Assembly (NCBI RefSeq): GCF_030936135.1
Contig: NW_026776913.1
Span: 1,302,001-1,366,000 of the forward strand
Source of the DNA: Gavia stellata
Taxonomy: Eukaryota; Chordata; Aves; Gaviiformes; Gaviidae
Length of the DNA: 64,000 nt
Direction of reading: 5' to 3'
Shown here in pieces: positions 10,840 through 21,650 of the stretch; within the stretch, counting starts at the first letter, position 1, and every line of letters starts with the position of its first letter. Under the pieces are notes generated by a model. It did not search any database. It was not told the origin of the DNA and saw nothing but the letters and a program-made list of their open reading frames with translations. Made by a program: the position numbers and the translations under genes.

Positions 10840-11730
10840 GCCACCAGTCCTGTACCGGGGGGAGAAGAATAACCCTGTACCTCAGGGCAGGCTGGTACCC
10901 GACTGGATGAGCAGGGACACAAAGCAGAAGGGCCTGGGCCCAACGAGGGATGCCATATGACCCAGTAGCACGTGCTCACCAGAAGAAAGATCAGCTGCGT
11001 TAGGAACGATGTGGCCACCCAGACAGTGGGAGTTATCATCCTCATCGAGTGAGCACCGTTGTGGCCACATTTGGAGTAGTGTGTCCCTCTGTGGGGTTTC
11101 CTGCTCTAGGCAATTTGGGAGGAACTGGAGAGTGCCCAGAAGAGCTCTGCAGAGATGGGGGTCGGGGTCTAGTGCCCTCCTTGGGGGTGCTGAGGCAGCT
11201 GGGTGTTCGCCTGGTGGGTTTAGACTGGACATGAGAGAAAGAAATGCCACTCCAAGGGCAGTGCTGTGATACAAGAGGCCACCCAGAGGGAGCCTGGGCC
11301 AGCCCAAGGCTTTGTGTTTCAAGGAACAGCCAGGGATGGCGGAGAGGAATCAGTAAAGGCAGTGAGATACTCAGGTGAGAACAAGAGGATGGAGTGTCCA
11401 CAGCCTTCAAGGAAACAGGGCCAGGCGTACACACCATAGGACAGCCTTGGGTGGAGACGGTCGAGGGAGCTGGCAATGCCGAAAGCCCCCAACAGAGCTG
11501 ACATCCTCCTCCCCTTGGCTGTGGCTGTTGCCTGTGCCAGCCAGGGCCTTCCAGTAGGAACTTCATCGTTACAGCACGAGGGCCTCATGGACTCCTCTTC
11601 CCTACCCAGGAGCCTGGCAGGTTTCACAGCGTGTTTTTGCACTTGCTCAGGGCTCTTCCTGGGGCAGTGTGATGGAGGGATGTCCCTCCACAACACTGCC
11701 CCAGGAAGAGCCCTGACCAACCTGTGAGCG
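10840..11730 (+). repeat. R duplicon copy with leading block
   Basis: Resembles 40390-41400: 'agaataaccc', the 'gaagggcctggg' and 'cgagggatgcc' blocks, a 'gtgtccctctgtggggtttc' versus 'gtgtgtcccagtgggcggct' stretch, a CR1-like GGAGGAACTGGAGAGTG block, then the R core ending in CAGGAAGAGCCCTGA. The leading part may be a very old CR1. No protein supported. Confidence 0.5.
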
Positions 11731-12359
11731 AAAAATCGCATTCTCTGGGAATGCATTGTGTATGTGACACGTTGCCCCAAGCAACATGTGAGGCACCAAA
11801 TCACATTCTCTGCGATGCCGACTGGGGTGTCTGTCACGCACCCACCCTGAATGGGAATTGCTTTCCTGGTGGTCCTGTGTTTTTCTTGCCAGCCCTGGCA
11901 TCTCATGTAGCTCTGTGGGCCTGGATTTCAACATTACATTGAGCAGCTGCCTTGAATTCTGTACCACAATGTGGGGATGAACACGAGACAGCTGCCAATA
12001 CAGTCAGTGAAGGTCTAGTGAATCCAACACCTGGAGGAGAGGAAGAAAGAGACTGAGCTCTCCCTATGGCATACGACTCCATTCCATCCTATGAATATCT
12101 CTATAGGCTGAGCTGAACATAACGAGTAGGGACAGGTTCAGTTGCCCTTAATTTGGGCAGCAGCTGTCCTTTCAGTTGGCCAAAGGAAATTCCCAAGAGC
12201 CTCCAAGAAGATGCCCCAGATGTTGGCCTGTCTCTACATCAGCCTGCACGTATCTTCAATCTGTCTCTATTACCGGCACATATCTTTGACCACCTCTGGC
12301 ACCTCAGATGTCACCAGACAACTGCATCTGAACAGCTCACTCCTGGCCTCCAGCTCCAT

Positions 12360-12365
12360 TAATTA
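12360..12365 (+). promoter_or_regulatory. Homeodomain-type TAATTA site
   Basis: ATTAATTACCATGG surrounds the core. Lhx2/Emx2-type homeodomain sites of this form are known in olfactory receptor promoters. It lies about 680 bases before the exon 1 donor and is repeated in the mirror arm at 30425-30430. Function is inferred. Confidence 0.3.
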
Positions 12366-12747
12366 CCATGGGAGCTGAGAGCAGGAGCTCACATGCAGGT
12401 GCCTATTGTGTGTCCACCTGAAGGGGGGCAGGAGGAATCCCACCTGCTGTGGGTCTGTGGTGTGCATGGGAGGGAGCTGAGTGCCCTTCCAGCCCCAGCA
12501 CTCCAAACCCAGGATGAGATGCCTTGTCGGGCTCAGCTGCATCCCTTCCCTCAGCAGGGGTAAAGGAGATCCCTGCCTGTCCCTGTCTGGCTGTCCTGTC
12601 TAAAGATGGGCCAAGAAAAGTTGATATTTAGGCGTGACTCTGTCTCTCAGCAGGGAAATGATGTGCTGGGAAGAAGTGTCTCTCCCCAGCTGCGGGAGGG
12701 AACCTCAGTGATTGCTCCAGCCTGTTTCACAGCAGGTTCCCCTGGAG

Positions 12748-12764
12748 CCCCAGGGACCCCTGGG
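12748..12764 (+). promoter_or_regulatory. Two abutting O/E (EBF)-like cores
   Basis: CCCCAGGG at 12748-12755 and CCCCTGGG at 12757-12764 each fit the CCC-NN-GGG core of Olf1/EBF sites, known in olfactory promoters. They lie about 290 bases before the exon 1 donor and are repeated at 30026-30043 and 59062-59078. A GC-rich sequence can give such cores by chance, so this is tentative. Confidence 0.35.
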
Positions 12765-12959
12765 GGGAGCCCCGAGGGGCAGAGAAAGTGCCGCCTTGGG
12801 CTGCTCCTCTGCTGCTGAGCTGGGCCGGGCTCCTGGGATGGAGGGAGCTCATGGCAAGCGGGCAGCGCTGAGGAGAGACAGCTCTGCCCAGGAGCAGCTC
12901 CTCTGCAGAGCGCAGCAGGGCTGAGGGCACTGCCTGCAGGCACCGAGGGGAGAGGATCA

Positions 12960-13043
12960 AGGCAGAGAGAGGTTAAAGGCAGTCTGGGGTGGGAGGACAG
13001 AGGCGAGCTCACTGGAGGAGAAATCTTCACAGCCCTTGACACG
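12960..13043 (+). other. Candidate 5' noncoding exon of OR2 (start uncertain)
   Basis: Ends with ACG followed by GTAAGT, a near-perfect splice donor, with the intron starting at 13044. The donor and about 80 preceding bases recur upstream of OR3, OR4 and OR5, always 1.8-2.1 kb before the coding exon. The left boundary is only where conservation was judged by eye; the transcription start is unknown. Confidence 0.5.
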
Positions 13044-14826
13044 GTAAGTCTCTGGGCGTGGGGAAATTTAGGTATAGTTCACAAGAAGATCTCCTAATGC
13101 TGGCACATCAAACAAACTCTGAGACCTTTCAGGAAGAACTGCCACAGGTGCTCCAGTGTAGAGAGGGAGGAGGTGCCCCAGAGCAGGGCTTCCCTGCTGC
13201 ACCATCAGAGGGACAGGGCATGAGGGCTGCCTTCTGCCAGGGACGGCTGCAGGGTGTGAAGGTGGGTGTGCAGCCAGGGGTGCCCAGGGCTGTCCTTCCG
13301 AGCAGGGTCCCTGCACCCCCGGGGCTGGGTGCTGGGGCAGGGACTCTGCCGCCTGCCAGGGTCAGCACTCAGCCTGCCCGGGGAGCTCCCCACGGCGCTG
13401 TGGGGAGAAGCTGGGGGTGGAAGGAGAGACCAGTGCAATGGCAGGGTGCTTCTGCTGTTGAGAGGGTGCTGTGTGGGTCAGGTTTGCCCTCAGCTCCACA
13501 TCACTGCAGGATCTTCCCAGGAGACTTTTCAGGAAGCACAGCAAGGCAGGGGCTGCCTGAAAGGGAAGGATCCTGGTCTTTCACTCTTCTCCTCTGGGTT
13601 GTCTGGGTGGGCGATGGCACATAGAAATTAATCTCTCATTTCTGGAGGAGGCACTGAAATTCCAAGTCTGTTCCTCTTAGAGGTGAATAAAGCGGGGAGT
13701 ATTGGAAATCACCATGCCGTGGTCACAGACAGCATCAGTGTCACTTTTCCAGCCTCGCCAGGGCTGGTCTGATGTTCCCCTCAGAGCCTGCGCACCCAGA
13801 GATGCCCCTGGGCAGTGTCCTGCTGCAGGGAGGGCTCTGCAGGGCAGAGCTGAGCAGGCAGCGGGTGGGATGGGCTCTGTGAGCACTGCCAGGGAGGAGA
13901 CACAGGGGACAGAGAACCAGCTCCTGGCAGGGACAGCTGCAGGCAGCAGAGACAGGGACGGAGAGTGGGAGGACACTGCAAACAAGCACAGGGGGAGGGT
14001 GCGCTCAGGCAGCTCTCTTTCTGTGTTTCCCTGCAGATGTCTGCTGGGCACTGTCTGCGGGGCAATGAGCTGACTCTCTCTGTAGAACCTCCCATCGGAG
14101 GGACCCCCGAGTCTCTGCTTTGCCTGTCCTGCAGGGCTTGCAAGCTGCCCCCCAGAAAGGCGCAGCTCTGCTGTGGGATCCTCGGGAGTGCGGAGCCTTT
14201 CCTTGGGGGTCGGCACTCTCCTCGCAGAGTCAGTTGCTTCTCTCTGGGAGGGGTCGTGTCCTGCCCTCTCCATCACAGCTCCACCTCTGGGCTGGGCTGG
14301 AGAAGAGTTTGCAGAGCTGTTCTTTGAAACAGGACTCCTCTGGTCTCATCAGAGTCCAGGTTTAGGGGTTTTTTAAAAGATTAATTTGTGTGTGAAGGCA
14401 TCTTCAAGGTGGCAAAATGAAAACACAGGGCAGATGGGAAAAGGGCTGATGGACACTGCAGCTCTGTGAAAAAACATAGACAAAATTGTAAGAAAGTCAT
14501 GTTAAGCCTCTCTGCCACAGCCCACGTTCTCCCATGAGTCATGAGTGCAGATATTGAACTTTTCCATGAAAGATGGATTACATCTGACATCCCCTGTGAA
14601 CATCAGAGTTGTCACAAACCAGCTCCCATGTACCCACTGCAGCAGAGCAAAGCTGACTCCTCAGCAGCAGAAGGGCAGAGCTCCTGCTCCTCTCAGCACA
14701 CTCAGCCAGCACAAACGGGAGGTGGGAAATGCATTCCAATGGAGGGGGAATTTCTGTGAAAAATGGAGTGGCTTTTCTCAGAAAAATCTGTCCTAATTTT
14801 TTCCTGTCTTTTCCTTCTTTGGACAG
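13044..14826 (+). other. Candidate OR2 intron / upstream module M2
   Basis: 1783 bases from GTAAGT to a pyrimidine-rich tract ending at AG 14825-14826, which leaves 23 exon bases before the ATG. Inside, 'ctctttctgtgtttccctgcag' ends at 14036 and looks like another acceptor, so a middle noncoding exon is possible. Open frames up to 199 codons occur on both strands, but they overlap one another and reflect GC-rich duplicated DNA, not a gene. Confidence 0.5.
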
Positions 14827-14849
14827 AGCCCCAGACCAAGAAACAGCAA

Positions 14850-15902
14850 ATGTCCAACAGCAGCTCCATCACCCAGTTCCTCCTCCTGGCATTTGCAGAC
14901 ACGCGTCAGCTGCAGCTCTTCAACTTCTGCCTCTTCCTGGGCATCTACCTGGCTGCCCTCCTGGGCAATGGCCTCATCATCACCGCCATAGCCTGTGACC
15001 ACCACCTCCACAGCCCCATGTACTTCTTCCTCCTCAACCTCTCACTGCTTGACCTGGGCTCCATCTCCACCACTGTCCCCAAAGCCATGGCCAATTCCCT
15101 CTGGGACACCAGGGCCATCTCCTTTGCAGGATGTGCTGCTCAGCTCTTTCTTTTTGTCTTTTTCATTTCAGCAGAGTTTTATCTTCTCACCGTCATGTCC
15201 TATGACCGCTACATTGCCATCTGCAAACCCCTGCACTACGGGTCCCTCCTGGGCAGCAGAGCTTGTGTCCACATGGCAGCAGCTGCCTGGGGCAGTGGGT
15301 TGCTCAATGCTGTGCTGCACACAGTCAATACATTTTCACTACCACTCTGCCAAGGCAATGCCTTGGACCAGTTCTTCTGTGAAATCCCACAGATCCTCAA
15401 GCTCTCCTGCTCAGACTTGTACCTCAGGGAGGTTGGGTTTATTGTGGTTAGTGTTTCTTTTGGTTTTGGGTGTTTTGTTTTCATTGTGCTGTCCTATGTG
15501 CAGATCTTGAGGGCTGTGCTGAGGATCCCCTCTGAGCAGGGACGGCACAAAGCCTTTTCCACGTGCCTCCCTCACCTGGCTGTGGTCTCCCTGTTCCTCA
15601 GCACTATCATGTTTGCCCACCTAAAGCCCCCCTCCATCTCCTCCCCATCCCTGGACCTGGTGGTGTCATTTCTGTACTCGGTGGTTCCTCCAGCAGTGAA
15701 CCCCCTCATCTACAGCATGAGGAACCAGGAGCTCAAGGATGCCCTAAGAAAACTGATGACTGGTTGCTTTTCCCAAGCGGCAATGAACTGCCCATCGTTT
15801 TCCTCATGTCTCTTGTCACGTAACTCGTTACATGCCCAGACTCTCTTTGGGAGGTTGTTTAGTTTGGTTTCGTTGGTTTTTAGCTTTTCTTGGTTGTATT
15901 AA
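14850..15902 (+). CDS. Olfactory receptor, OR14-like, with C-terminal extension (OR2)
   Basis: A 350-residue odorant receptor. The first 300 residues align without gaps to OR1 and keep the GN of TM1, PMYFF, SYDRYIAICKP, SYVQIL, KAFSTC and NPLIY. The start at MSNSSS was chosen over the upstream in-frame ATG at 14763 because the acceptor at 14825-14826 lies between. After KDALRKLMTG the frame continues about 40 residues further than in OR1, OR3 or OR4, and the tail ends in a hydrophobic stretch (LFGRLFSLVSLVFSF). The extension may be simple read-through after loss of the usual stop. TM3 (FVFFISAEFYLL) and TM5 (FIVVSVSFGFG) carry most of the differences from paralogues. It lies at the inner end of inverted arm A, convergent with OR3. 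Confidence 0.94.
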   Translation: MSNSSSITQFLLLAFADTRQLQLFNFCLFLGIYLAALLGNGLIITAIACDHHLHSPMYFFLLNLSLLDLGSISTTVPKAMANSLWDTRAISFAGCAAQLFLFVFFISAEFYLLTVMSYDRYIAICKPLHYGSLLGSRACVHMAAAAWGSGLLNAVLHTVNTFSLPLCQGNALDQFFCEIPQILKLSCSDLYLREVGFIVVSVSFGFGCFVFIVLSYVQILRAVLRIPSEQGRHKAFSTCLPHLAVVSLFLSTIMFAHLKPPSISSPSLDLVVSFLYSVVPPAVNPLIYSMRNQELKDALRKLMTGCFSQAAMNCPSFSSCLLSRNSLHAQTLFGRLFSLVSLVFSFSWLY

Positions 15903-17439
15903 TGCTGTCCACAAAAAGGAAGTCATTCTTCATCCTATTTCTATTTCAGTATCTGCCTGTCCTGTGTGACCCAGAGACTTTGTATAAATGGGGAGCTGTT
16001 TGTTTAAACAAAATAAAGGACCCTGCTCTGGGTGGTTTGTCTGAGATCTTCTCTGGAGCCATGGGGCAGGACTGTGTGCTGAGGTGAAGGGGGCAGTAGG
16101 CACCCGGAGCTGGGTCTGCCTCCCAGCATGACCAGCATGACCCTGTGGAGTCACCCCATGGCCCTGGGCTCCACAGCCTGCTTGATCTTCAGAGCAACAC
16201 CGCCAGCTCAGAGGCTGTGGGGAGCCTGTGGAGAGGGAGCAGGGGTGGCTGGTCAGTGCGAGGAGAAGAGCAGGGCACTGTGTGTGTGCAGGGGAGACAT
16301 GGAAAGAGAAACCCTTTGCTGAGGGTGGCAGCTGGGGGCAGGCTGCCCTGTCCATGGGGCAAAAGGACCTTCCTGAGCATCCCCTGGGCCAATTCTCTCA
16401 TGCCGTCCTGGGGAGCAAGTTTGGCACCTGGGGCTGCAAGCTGCCTGCAGCGGAGATCTCCTCAGCGTGCCGGCTGGATGGACATTCTCACTGGCCTCCA
16501 TTTCCTGCTGTGGGACCAGTCCCACCAGGGCTGCTCTGCTGGGCTTGGCTGGGGAGAGGGCAGGGAGGTGGCAAGATTCAGAGAGGGGCTGGGATGGCTG
16601 GGATGGCAAGTGCCCCGGAGAGGAGAACTCCAGTGAACAGCTCAAGTGTGTGAGTGGGCAGGGTGGGGGCACACAGCAGGGTCCTCGCGCAGCCGGGCTC
16701 CTGCGAGAGACATGGAGGACCAGCAGAGCAGGGTCTGGCCTGTGCCCGTGTTCGCTGGACACCCCGGGCAGCTGCCCCAGGGCAGTCGTCACACACCAGC
16801 CAATAACCACCACCATGTCCAGCACTGGCCTCTCAGCCCAGCTCGGAGAGGTTGCTTGTCCCTCCACAGAGGGACACCGAATGACCAGGTCAGAAGTCCA
16901 GGTTTGCATTGTACAGACGAGACGTAAGCATGCACATGGTGTGCATGTGGGGAGATGAACCCGAGTGAGCACAAATGCCATCAGCTCTTCCTGGGGGTGC
17001 CATGAAGGCCTGTGGGACAGACAGTGTCTCGAGGTCACTTCTCACTTCGAGAGTAACATCCCCTGGGAAAGCACCTGGATGCAGCACTGGGATGTGCTTC
17101 ATTGAACGGACGTCCCCGTGTCCATTCCTCATGCCGTGGAGCATCTCAGACGAGTGCAGAGCAGGGCGATACACCACAGGTCTGAGGTGCCTCCCAGCCT
17201 CTGGGAGCAGCAGCAGGAGGTCAGAGAGACACTGTGACTGCTGCAGTGCACTGCCTCTGCACGTGCAAGGCAAGGACTCCACTCTCTGATCACCCATGTG
17301 TGTACGAGGAGTGCACGAGCCCAGCTGAGACATGGGCACCTGGCAGAGCTCCGACATTTCTGTGTGTGACTCCAAGAACAAATTTCCATTTTCACAGCTA
17401 CATTCATCTCAGCTGCCTTGGACAGGCTCATTGCAAGTG
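15903..17439. other. OR2 3' flank; poly(A) signal at 16012-16017, otherwise unrecognised
   Basis: AATAAA at 16012-16017 is 110 bases after the stop. The rest is GC-rich. The block around 16520-16660 ('ctgctctgctgggct', 'tggctggggagag', 'aagtgcccc') resembles 63860-63950 downstream of OR5, suggesting that the 3' flank was duplicated too. Long opposite-strand frames here (up to 261 codons) have no recognised domain and are not called. Confidence 0.5.
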
Positions 17440-18080
17440 CTCCTGACTGCTACGTCACCCTTGCCTGTGATTCTGGATTGTGACCTCAAAAGTGCCGGAG
17501 CAATCATGGAGGTTCTGTGGTCCTTGGAAAAAGCAGACATCAAACCCCTCTTCAAGAAGGGCAGGGATGAGGATTGACAGAATTGCAAGTGGCCTGCCTG
17601 CCTCAGACTCTAGGAGGACATGGGGCAAGTTGTCCTGCAGCCATCTCCAGGCCCTTGAAGGACAAGAAAGGCATTGCTGAACCAGAATGGTTAGGGGAAA
17701 CGAGGGCACGTTGTGTACTTGGCCTTTTGCAAGGCCTTTGACATCATCTCCCAGAGTCTCCTTAGAGCCGGACTGATGCTGTCGAGGCTGAAGAAGTGGA
17801 TGGTAGGGTGGGTGGGAAGTTGGCTGGGTGGTGAGGCCCAAATGTCATCAGCAGTACAAAGTCTTTTTAGAAGCCAGTCATACCCAGAATCCCTCAGTGA
17901 TTAGCATTTGGGCCAACACTCTTGAATGTCCTTATTATCCCCCCACATGGTGGAGCCCCATCCAGGAAGAGGGCATGGATATGGGTTGGCATGTGCCTTC
18001 TGCCTGAGTACCTGATGGGACAGCAGCAGGCATAGGGCTCGTTTGAGTCTATCCAAGAAGCTGAAAGAAGGCCAGGAAAA
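17440..18080 (+). mobile_element. Diverged CR1 LINE fragment (RT region)
   Basis: The plus strand keeps the CR1 RT blocks FCKAFDIISQSLL and WMVGWVGSWLGG (around 17730-17830), preceded by the 'cttcaagaaggg' block and followed by an echo of the CR1 template-block region. Broken by several indels and without a 3' end. Confidence 0.75.
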
Positions 18081-18199
18081 GTCACATGGTTTAGAAGATC
18101 ACGGTGAGTTTACACACTCAGCTCAGGTGAAAGGCCACAAGAAGGCTGATGAGTTAGCTCGCCTGATGAAGGGTGCTTTCTGAGAATTTTGAGCTCTCC

Positions 18200-19870
18200 T
18201 TGGAGGTGGGAAAAAGCAGGAGAGAGAAAAAGTGCTACAAAGTGCAGCTTGGAAAGTGGAGCCTGGACATGAGGAAGAAGAAATGTCACTCGAAGGGTAG
18301 AGCTGTAGTGCAAGATGTCACCCAGTGAGAGTTGGTGATTAGACTCAGGGCCGGTGAGGGTGGGGAGACGTCAGTGAAGGCAGAGAAATGTCCAGAGGAG
18401 AGCAAAGTGGAGAAGCAAGATGGACGTCTACAGCCTGCAGGAAAACAGGGGCAGGTGTGGGACAGCCTGCGATGGAAACTGCCAAGGGCGCTGGCCAGGC
18501 TGGAAGACACGAACAGAACCCAGGTCTTTGTCCTCTGGGCTATGGCAGTTGTCTGTGCCACCAAGGGCTGTGAGAAGACATGTTGTCCTCATGGCACTGG
18601 AGCCTCATTTCCTCCTTGCAACCCCATGGGGAAGCTGGGAGTGTTGTTGCATTGTCCTGCACTGGGCATTGCAGACCCCACATCCACTGCCCCAGGAATG
18701 GCCCTGACCCACATGTGAGGGACAGGATCCCCCTTCCATGGGCCGGGGGTCAGGGCTTGGCCTTTGTGCTCCATGTAACAATCCAAGGGCTTTGTCAGCG
18801 TCAGAGCCACCTGCACAGTGCCTTTGCCTACCTGCAATCACAGCCTCCAATTATCGGCTCTAACGAGTCCCTGGGGAGGCTCTGTCAGTAATGGCCCTCA
18901 GTGGGGCCCAGTAATGCTTCAGAGTAGTTTAGGTTTGTCTTCTGCCTTTGTCTCCTTGAGGGGATTGTTCAGTCTCTTCTCAGTACCTGAGGCTCCTGGA
19001 CTCAGCACTACATACACCATGGGGCTCATTAAAATGCAGAAAGCGCTAACGAGCTATGCCTCTTCTATAGTTTTCTTCAGGTCTTCAACATTTGTATAGC
19101 CAATTAGAGAGGTAGGTACCTACCCTGAAGTAGCATAGCTAGCTCATCCTTTTCAATGAGCAATCTGAAGATGTGATCGGAGAATTCTCCAGTTGATATG
19201 GATGCAGAATGTCTCCTAAAGAGGTGTGCACAGGTAGGAAAAGCAGTCCCTTGAGGCCAGACACGGTATGGACAACCTTGCTCCTCACCTCTCCAACCCT
19301 GCCATTGCTCTCGTTGGCCACCGGGGACTTGCTTCACTTTTCTTTACATCAGACTTCTCCACCAAAGTCTGCAGCTGAATATTACAGCTGCTTTGCAGCA
19401 ATTCCTACCTGCTCTCCGTGGAGAACTGCCATGGAAACAGGGTTTTTTAATTGGGGGAAAGAAAAAAGAAGAAAAAGTAAAACACAAGAGAACTTAATCC
19501 ACAATAAACACACTTCTCAGCTGTATGGTTATTTTTAGCAGCTTCCAACGAGGTTCACCACCCCAGTTGAAGAGTTGCCTATAGGGACTATGAGGGAGAG
19601 TACTGAAAGACAATGATGCTTTACCTCCCTGGAGCTCAAAGCAGGGTCATAGGTGAGAGGGATCTGAATGATCAAAGAGTAAGAGGCGGAAAACCCTGGA
19701 GAACAGTGGAAAGTGCGTATGTCCAGATCGTTTTCTGAAGAGATGACTTCCGACGTGGGGAGTTTGATCAGGACAGGCAGAAACACCTGGAAGGTTAGGG
19801 AGATTAAATACGCAGCATGACAGACAGAGTACTGGCAATGCAAGCACAGGGCAAGATCAGGATTTCTTCT
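18200..19870 (+). repeat. R duplicon copy 2 (longest)
   Basis: Best partner of 2085-3450. Homology runs through the 'gaaatgtcactcgaagggta' block, the R core, 'atcggctctaacgagtccc', the 'ggggctcattaaaatgcaga' block, 'gaaaagcagtcccttgagg', and a late 'ctcaaagcag...gtaggtgagagg'-like block. The 5' part also matches the arm C/D sequence at 40900 and 45960. No coding potential recognised. Confidence 0.6.
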
Positions 19871-20760
19871 CCTGCAATAAATACACAGTCTCAAAAGTCC
19901 CATTTTGGCAGGATAGAAAATACAGTGACATTTTATTGAAAGTACTGAAACATTGCAGCTGGTAAAAAGGTGCTGGGTTTTTTTTCTTTCTTTTTATAAA
20001 GTATTGAGAGCAGTTCCCAGGTTTTCAGGCAGAGCTCCGGGGTCTGACCATAAGCAGCCAGTGCCACCTCGAGAGCTGTATCTGAGGTACTTGCCGGGGC
20101 ATGTAAAGGACCACTTCCCCTCCTGGTCCAGACCTATGGCCTTACCAGTACCAGAGCCCCGAGACCCCACAGTTTCTCCAGGCGATGCTTTGGACCACCC
20201 GTTCCCTCCAGGAGTCAACTCCCAGAGCCCCGGCGCTCTCTGGCATGTGGACCAGACTTAAGGTCTCTCTGGTACCTCCTTCCCAGGCCCCTTATCCTTC
20301 TCGCTGGCTAATCCAGCTTGATGTTGGCTAGCAGTTACACACACTGACACGCACATCCACATGATATGCATGCAGTTGGGTCTCTCCAGTGGCTGCCCCT
20401 TGGGCACGTGAGCCCCTCTGACTTGTGGTCCCCCCTCCAGGGGCTGGCACTCACACCTCCACACGCACAAAGAGCACAGATCCCCCTCACCCCAGCAAGT
20501 AGTGAAATGGAGTTTAACAAGTAGGCAGGACAGGCTGGGGCCATCAGTTGCAGGTCACGGCCGGACAAGTGTACTTATCAGCAACCTCCTTCATCGTGAC
20601 TGGTTATTTTTAGCCCTACTTCATCCCCAAACAACCTCGATTCCTTTCCTTCCCTGCCATCGGTCCTTTCCTCGAAATCCCATCGGAAGTCTTCATTATG
20701 TGACATTGGAACCGGGTTTGCAGATCCACTTTCAAGAAGACAAAGACAAAAAGCATGAGT
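19871..20760. repeat. Unclassified, possibly antisense LTR-like remnant
   Basis: Contains TTTATTGAAA (an AATAAA in reverse), a pyrimidine run at about 19978-19995, and GC-rich text that looks like avian retroviral LTR sequence read in reverse. No second LTR, internal region or target duplication was found, so the family is left open. Confidence 0.25.
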
Positions 20761-21049
20761 AAAAGCATGATCATTCAATTGCAGTAGCTGAATCTACTCA
20801 TGACCCCTGCAGTAAGGGGAAGCCCCGGGACCTGGCAGGGGAGCAGCAGGGGATTACCAGGCACAGCCGAGTGTCTGCCCATGGTCAAGGCTTCAGCAAG
20901 GGGTCGATCTCAAAGGGTTTTTTCCTAGGAAGCAGGGAGGGTAGGCTGTACGTGCACACCCTGAACTGTGATATCTTCTATAGCTGTGTGGAGTCAACAA
21001 GATGTGTGTCCACTTTAGCAAGTGTCTTTGCCTCATAAGCGGAAGCTCG

Positions 21050-21650
21050 CTAAATTTCTGGCCATGTAGTATCTGCAATGGCATCAACATCTTCAAGGGC
21101 GTCTCCATCGGTAGTTGCATCGGAAACTGGACTTGCATCTTCAATGCCATCTGCTGTGGTATCTGCAGCTGCAATGGTGTCTGACACAGCACCTGCATCT
21201 CCGGTGGTGTCTGTAATGGTATCTGCATCTGCCATGGCATCTCCAGTGGCATCGATGCCGGTACCTTCAAAGGAATCTTCAAAGGCACCTGCATCTCCAA
21301 TGGTGTCTGCATCTGCCATGGTATCTGCAATGGCACCTGCATCCTCAATAGCATCTCCATCAGCAATTGCATCTGAAAGTGTATTTCCATCTGCAGTGGC
21401 ATCTGCACCAGCATTGGCAATGTTATCCACAATGGTATCTCCATCCGCAGTGATGGCTGCATTGGAGAGCTGTAGCTGACAGGACAGTTGCACACCCAGC
21501 ATTCCAGATGCAGATACCTTTGCAGATGCCGTGGCAGATTCTTTCCCACTGCAGATGCAGAGGCCATTGCAGATACTGATCCCGTTGCAGCTATCCATAG
21601 CATCACACACCCCCATGCAGATACCAACACCATTACAGATGCACACACAG
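21050..21650. repeat. Degenerate hexamer-based minisatellite, about 0.6 kb
   Basis: Built from units close to ATCTGC-AATGGC and variants, with strong 6-base periodicity that groups into 12- and 18-base units. Because the period is a multiple of three, several frames stay open: an Asp/Ala-rich one and a Met/Pro/Leu/Gln-rich one on the minus strand, and a Ser/Ala/Val-rich one on the plus strand. No signal peptide, domain or splice context supports a real protein. Confidence 0.8.

Larger units (their letters stand above)
11791..15756 (+). repeat. Inverted duplication, arm A (contains OR2)
   Basis: Matches the reverse complement of 27040-30998 along nearly its whole length. Three landmarks mirror to within a few bases: outer breakpoint 11791/30998, splice donor 13043/29748 and receptor ATG 14850/27946 have coordinate sums of 42789, 42791 and 42796. 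The outer break falls after 'atttggtgcct', where the flanks diverge. The inner break lies near the end of the receptor coding region, after which the 3' flanks differ. Confidence 0.88.

Noticed and set aside
13266-13631. 121-codon frame recurring at 29160-29525 (-), 42142-42462 and 59580-59945
   Set aside because: Same cause: GC-rich, stop-poor duplicated intron DNA. In M4 the frame diverges wholly after the shared part, with no sign of protein-level constraint.
13677-14276. 199-codon minus-strand frame, with related frames at 28516-29010 (+) and 60095-60589 (-)
   Set aside because: Repeated only because the module DNA is duplicated. The frame overlaps other open frames on both strands, has no recognised domain, and the M4 copy does not keep it.
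16253-17038. 261-codon minus-strand frame downstream of OR2
   Set aside because: No recognised domain, low-complexity composition, competing plus-strand frames and no paralogue; a chance frame in GC-rich DNA.
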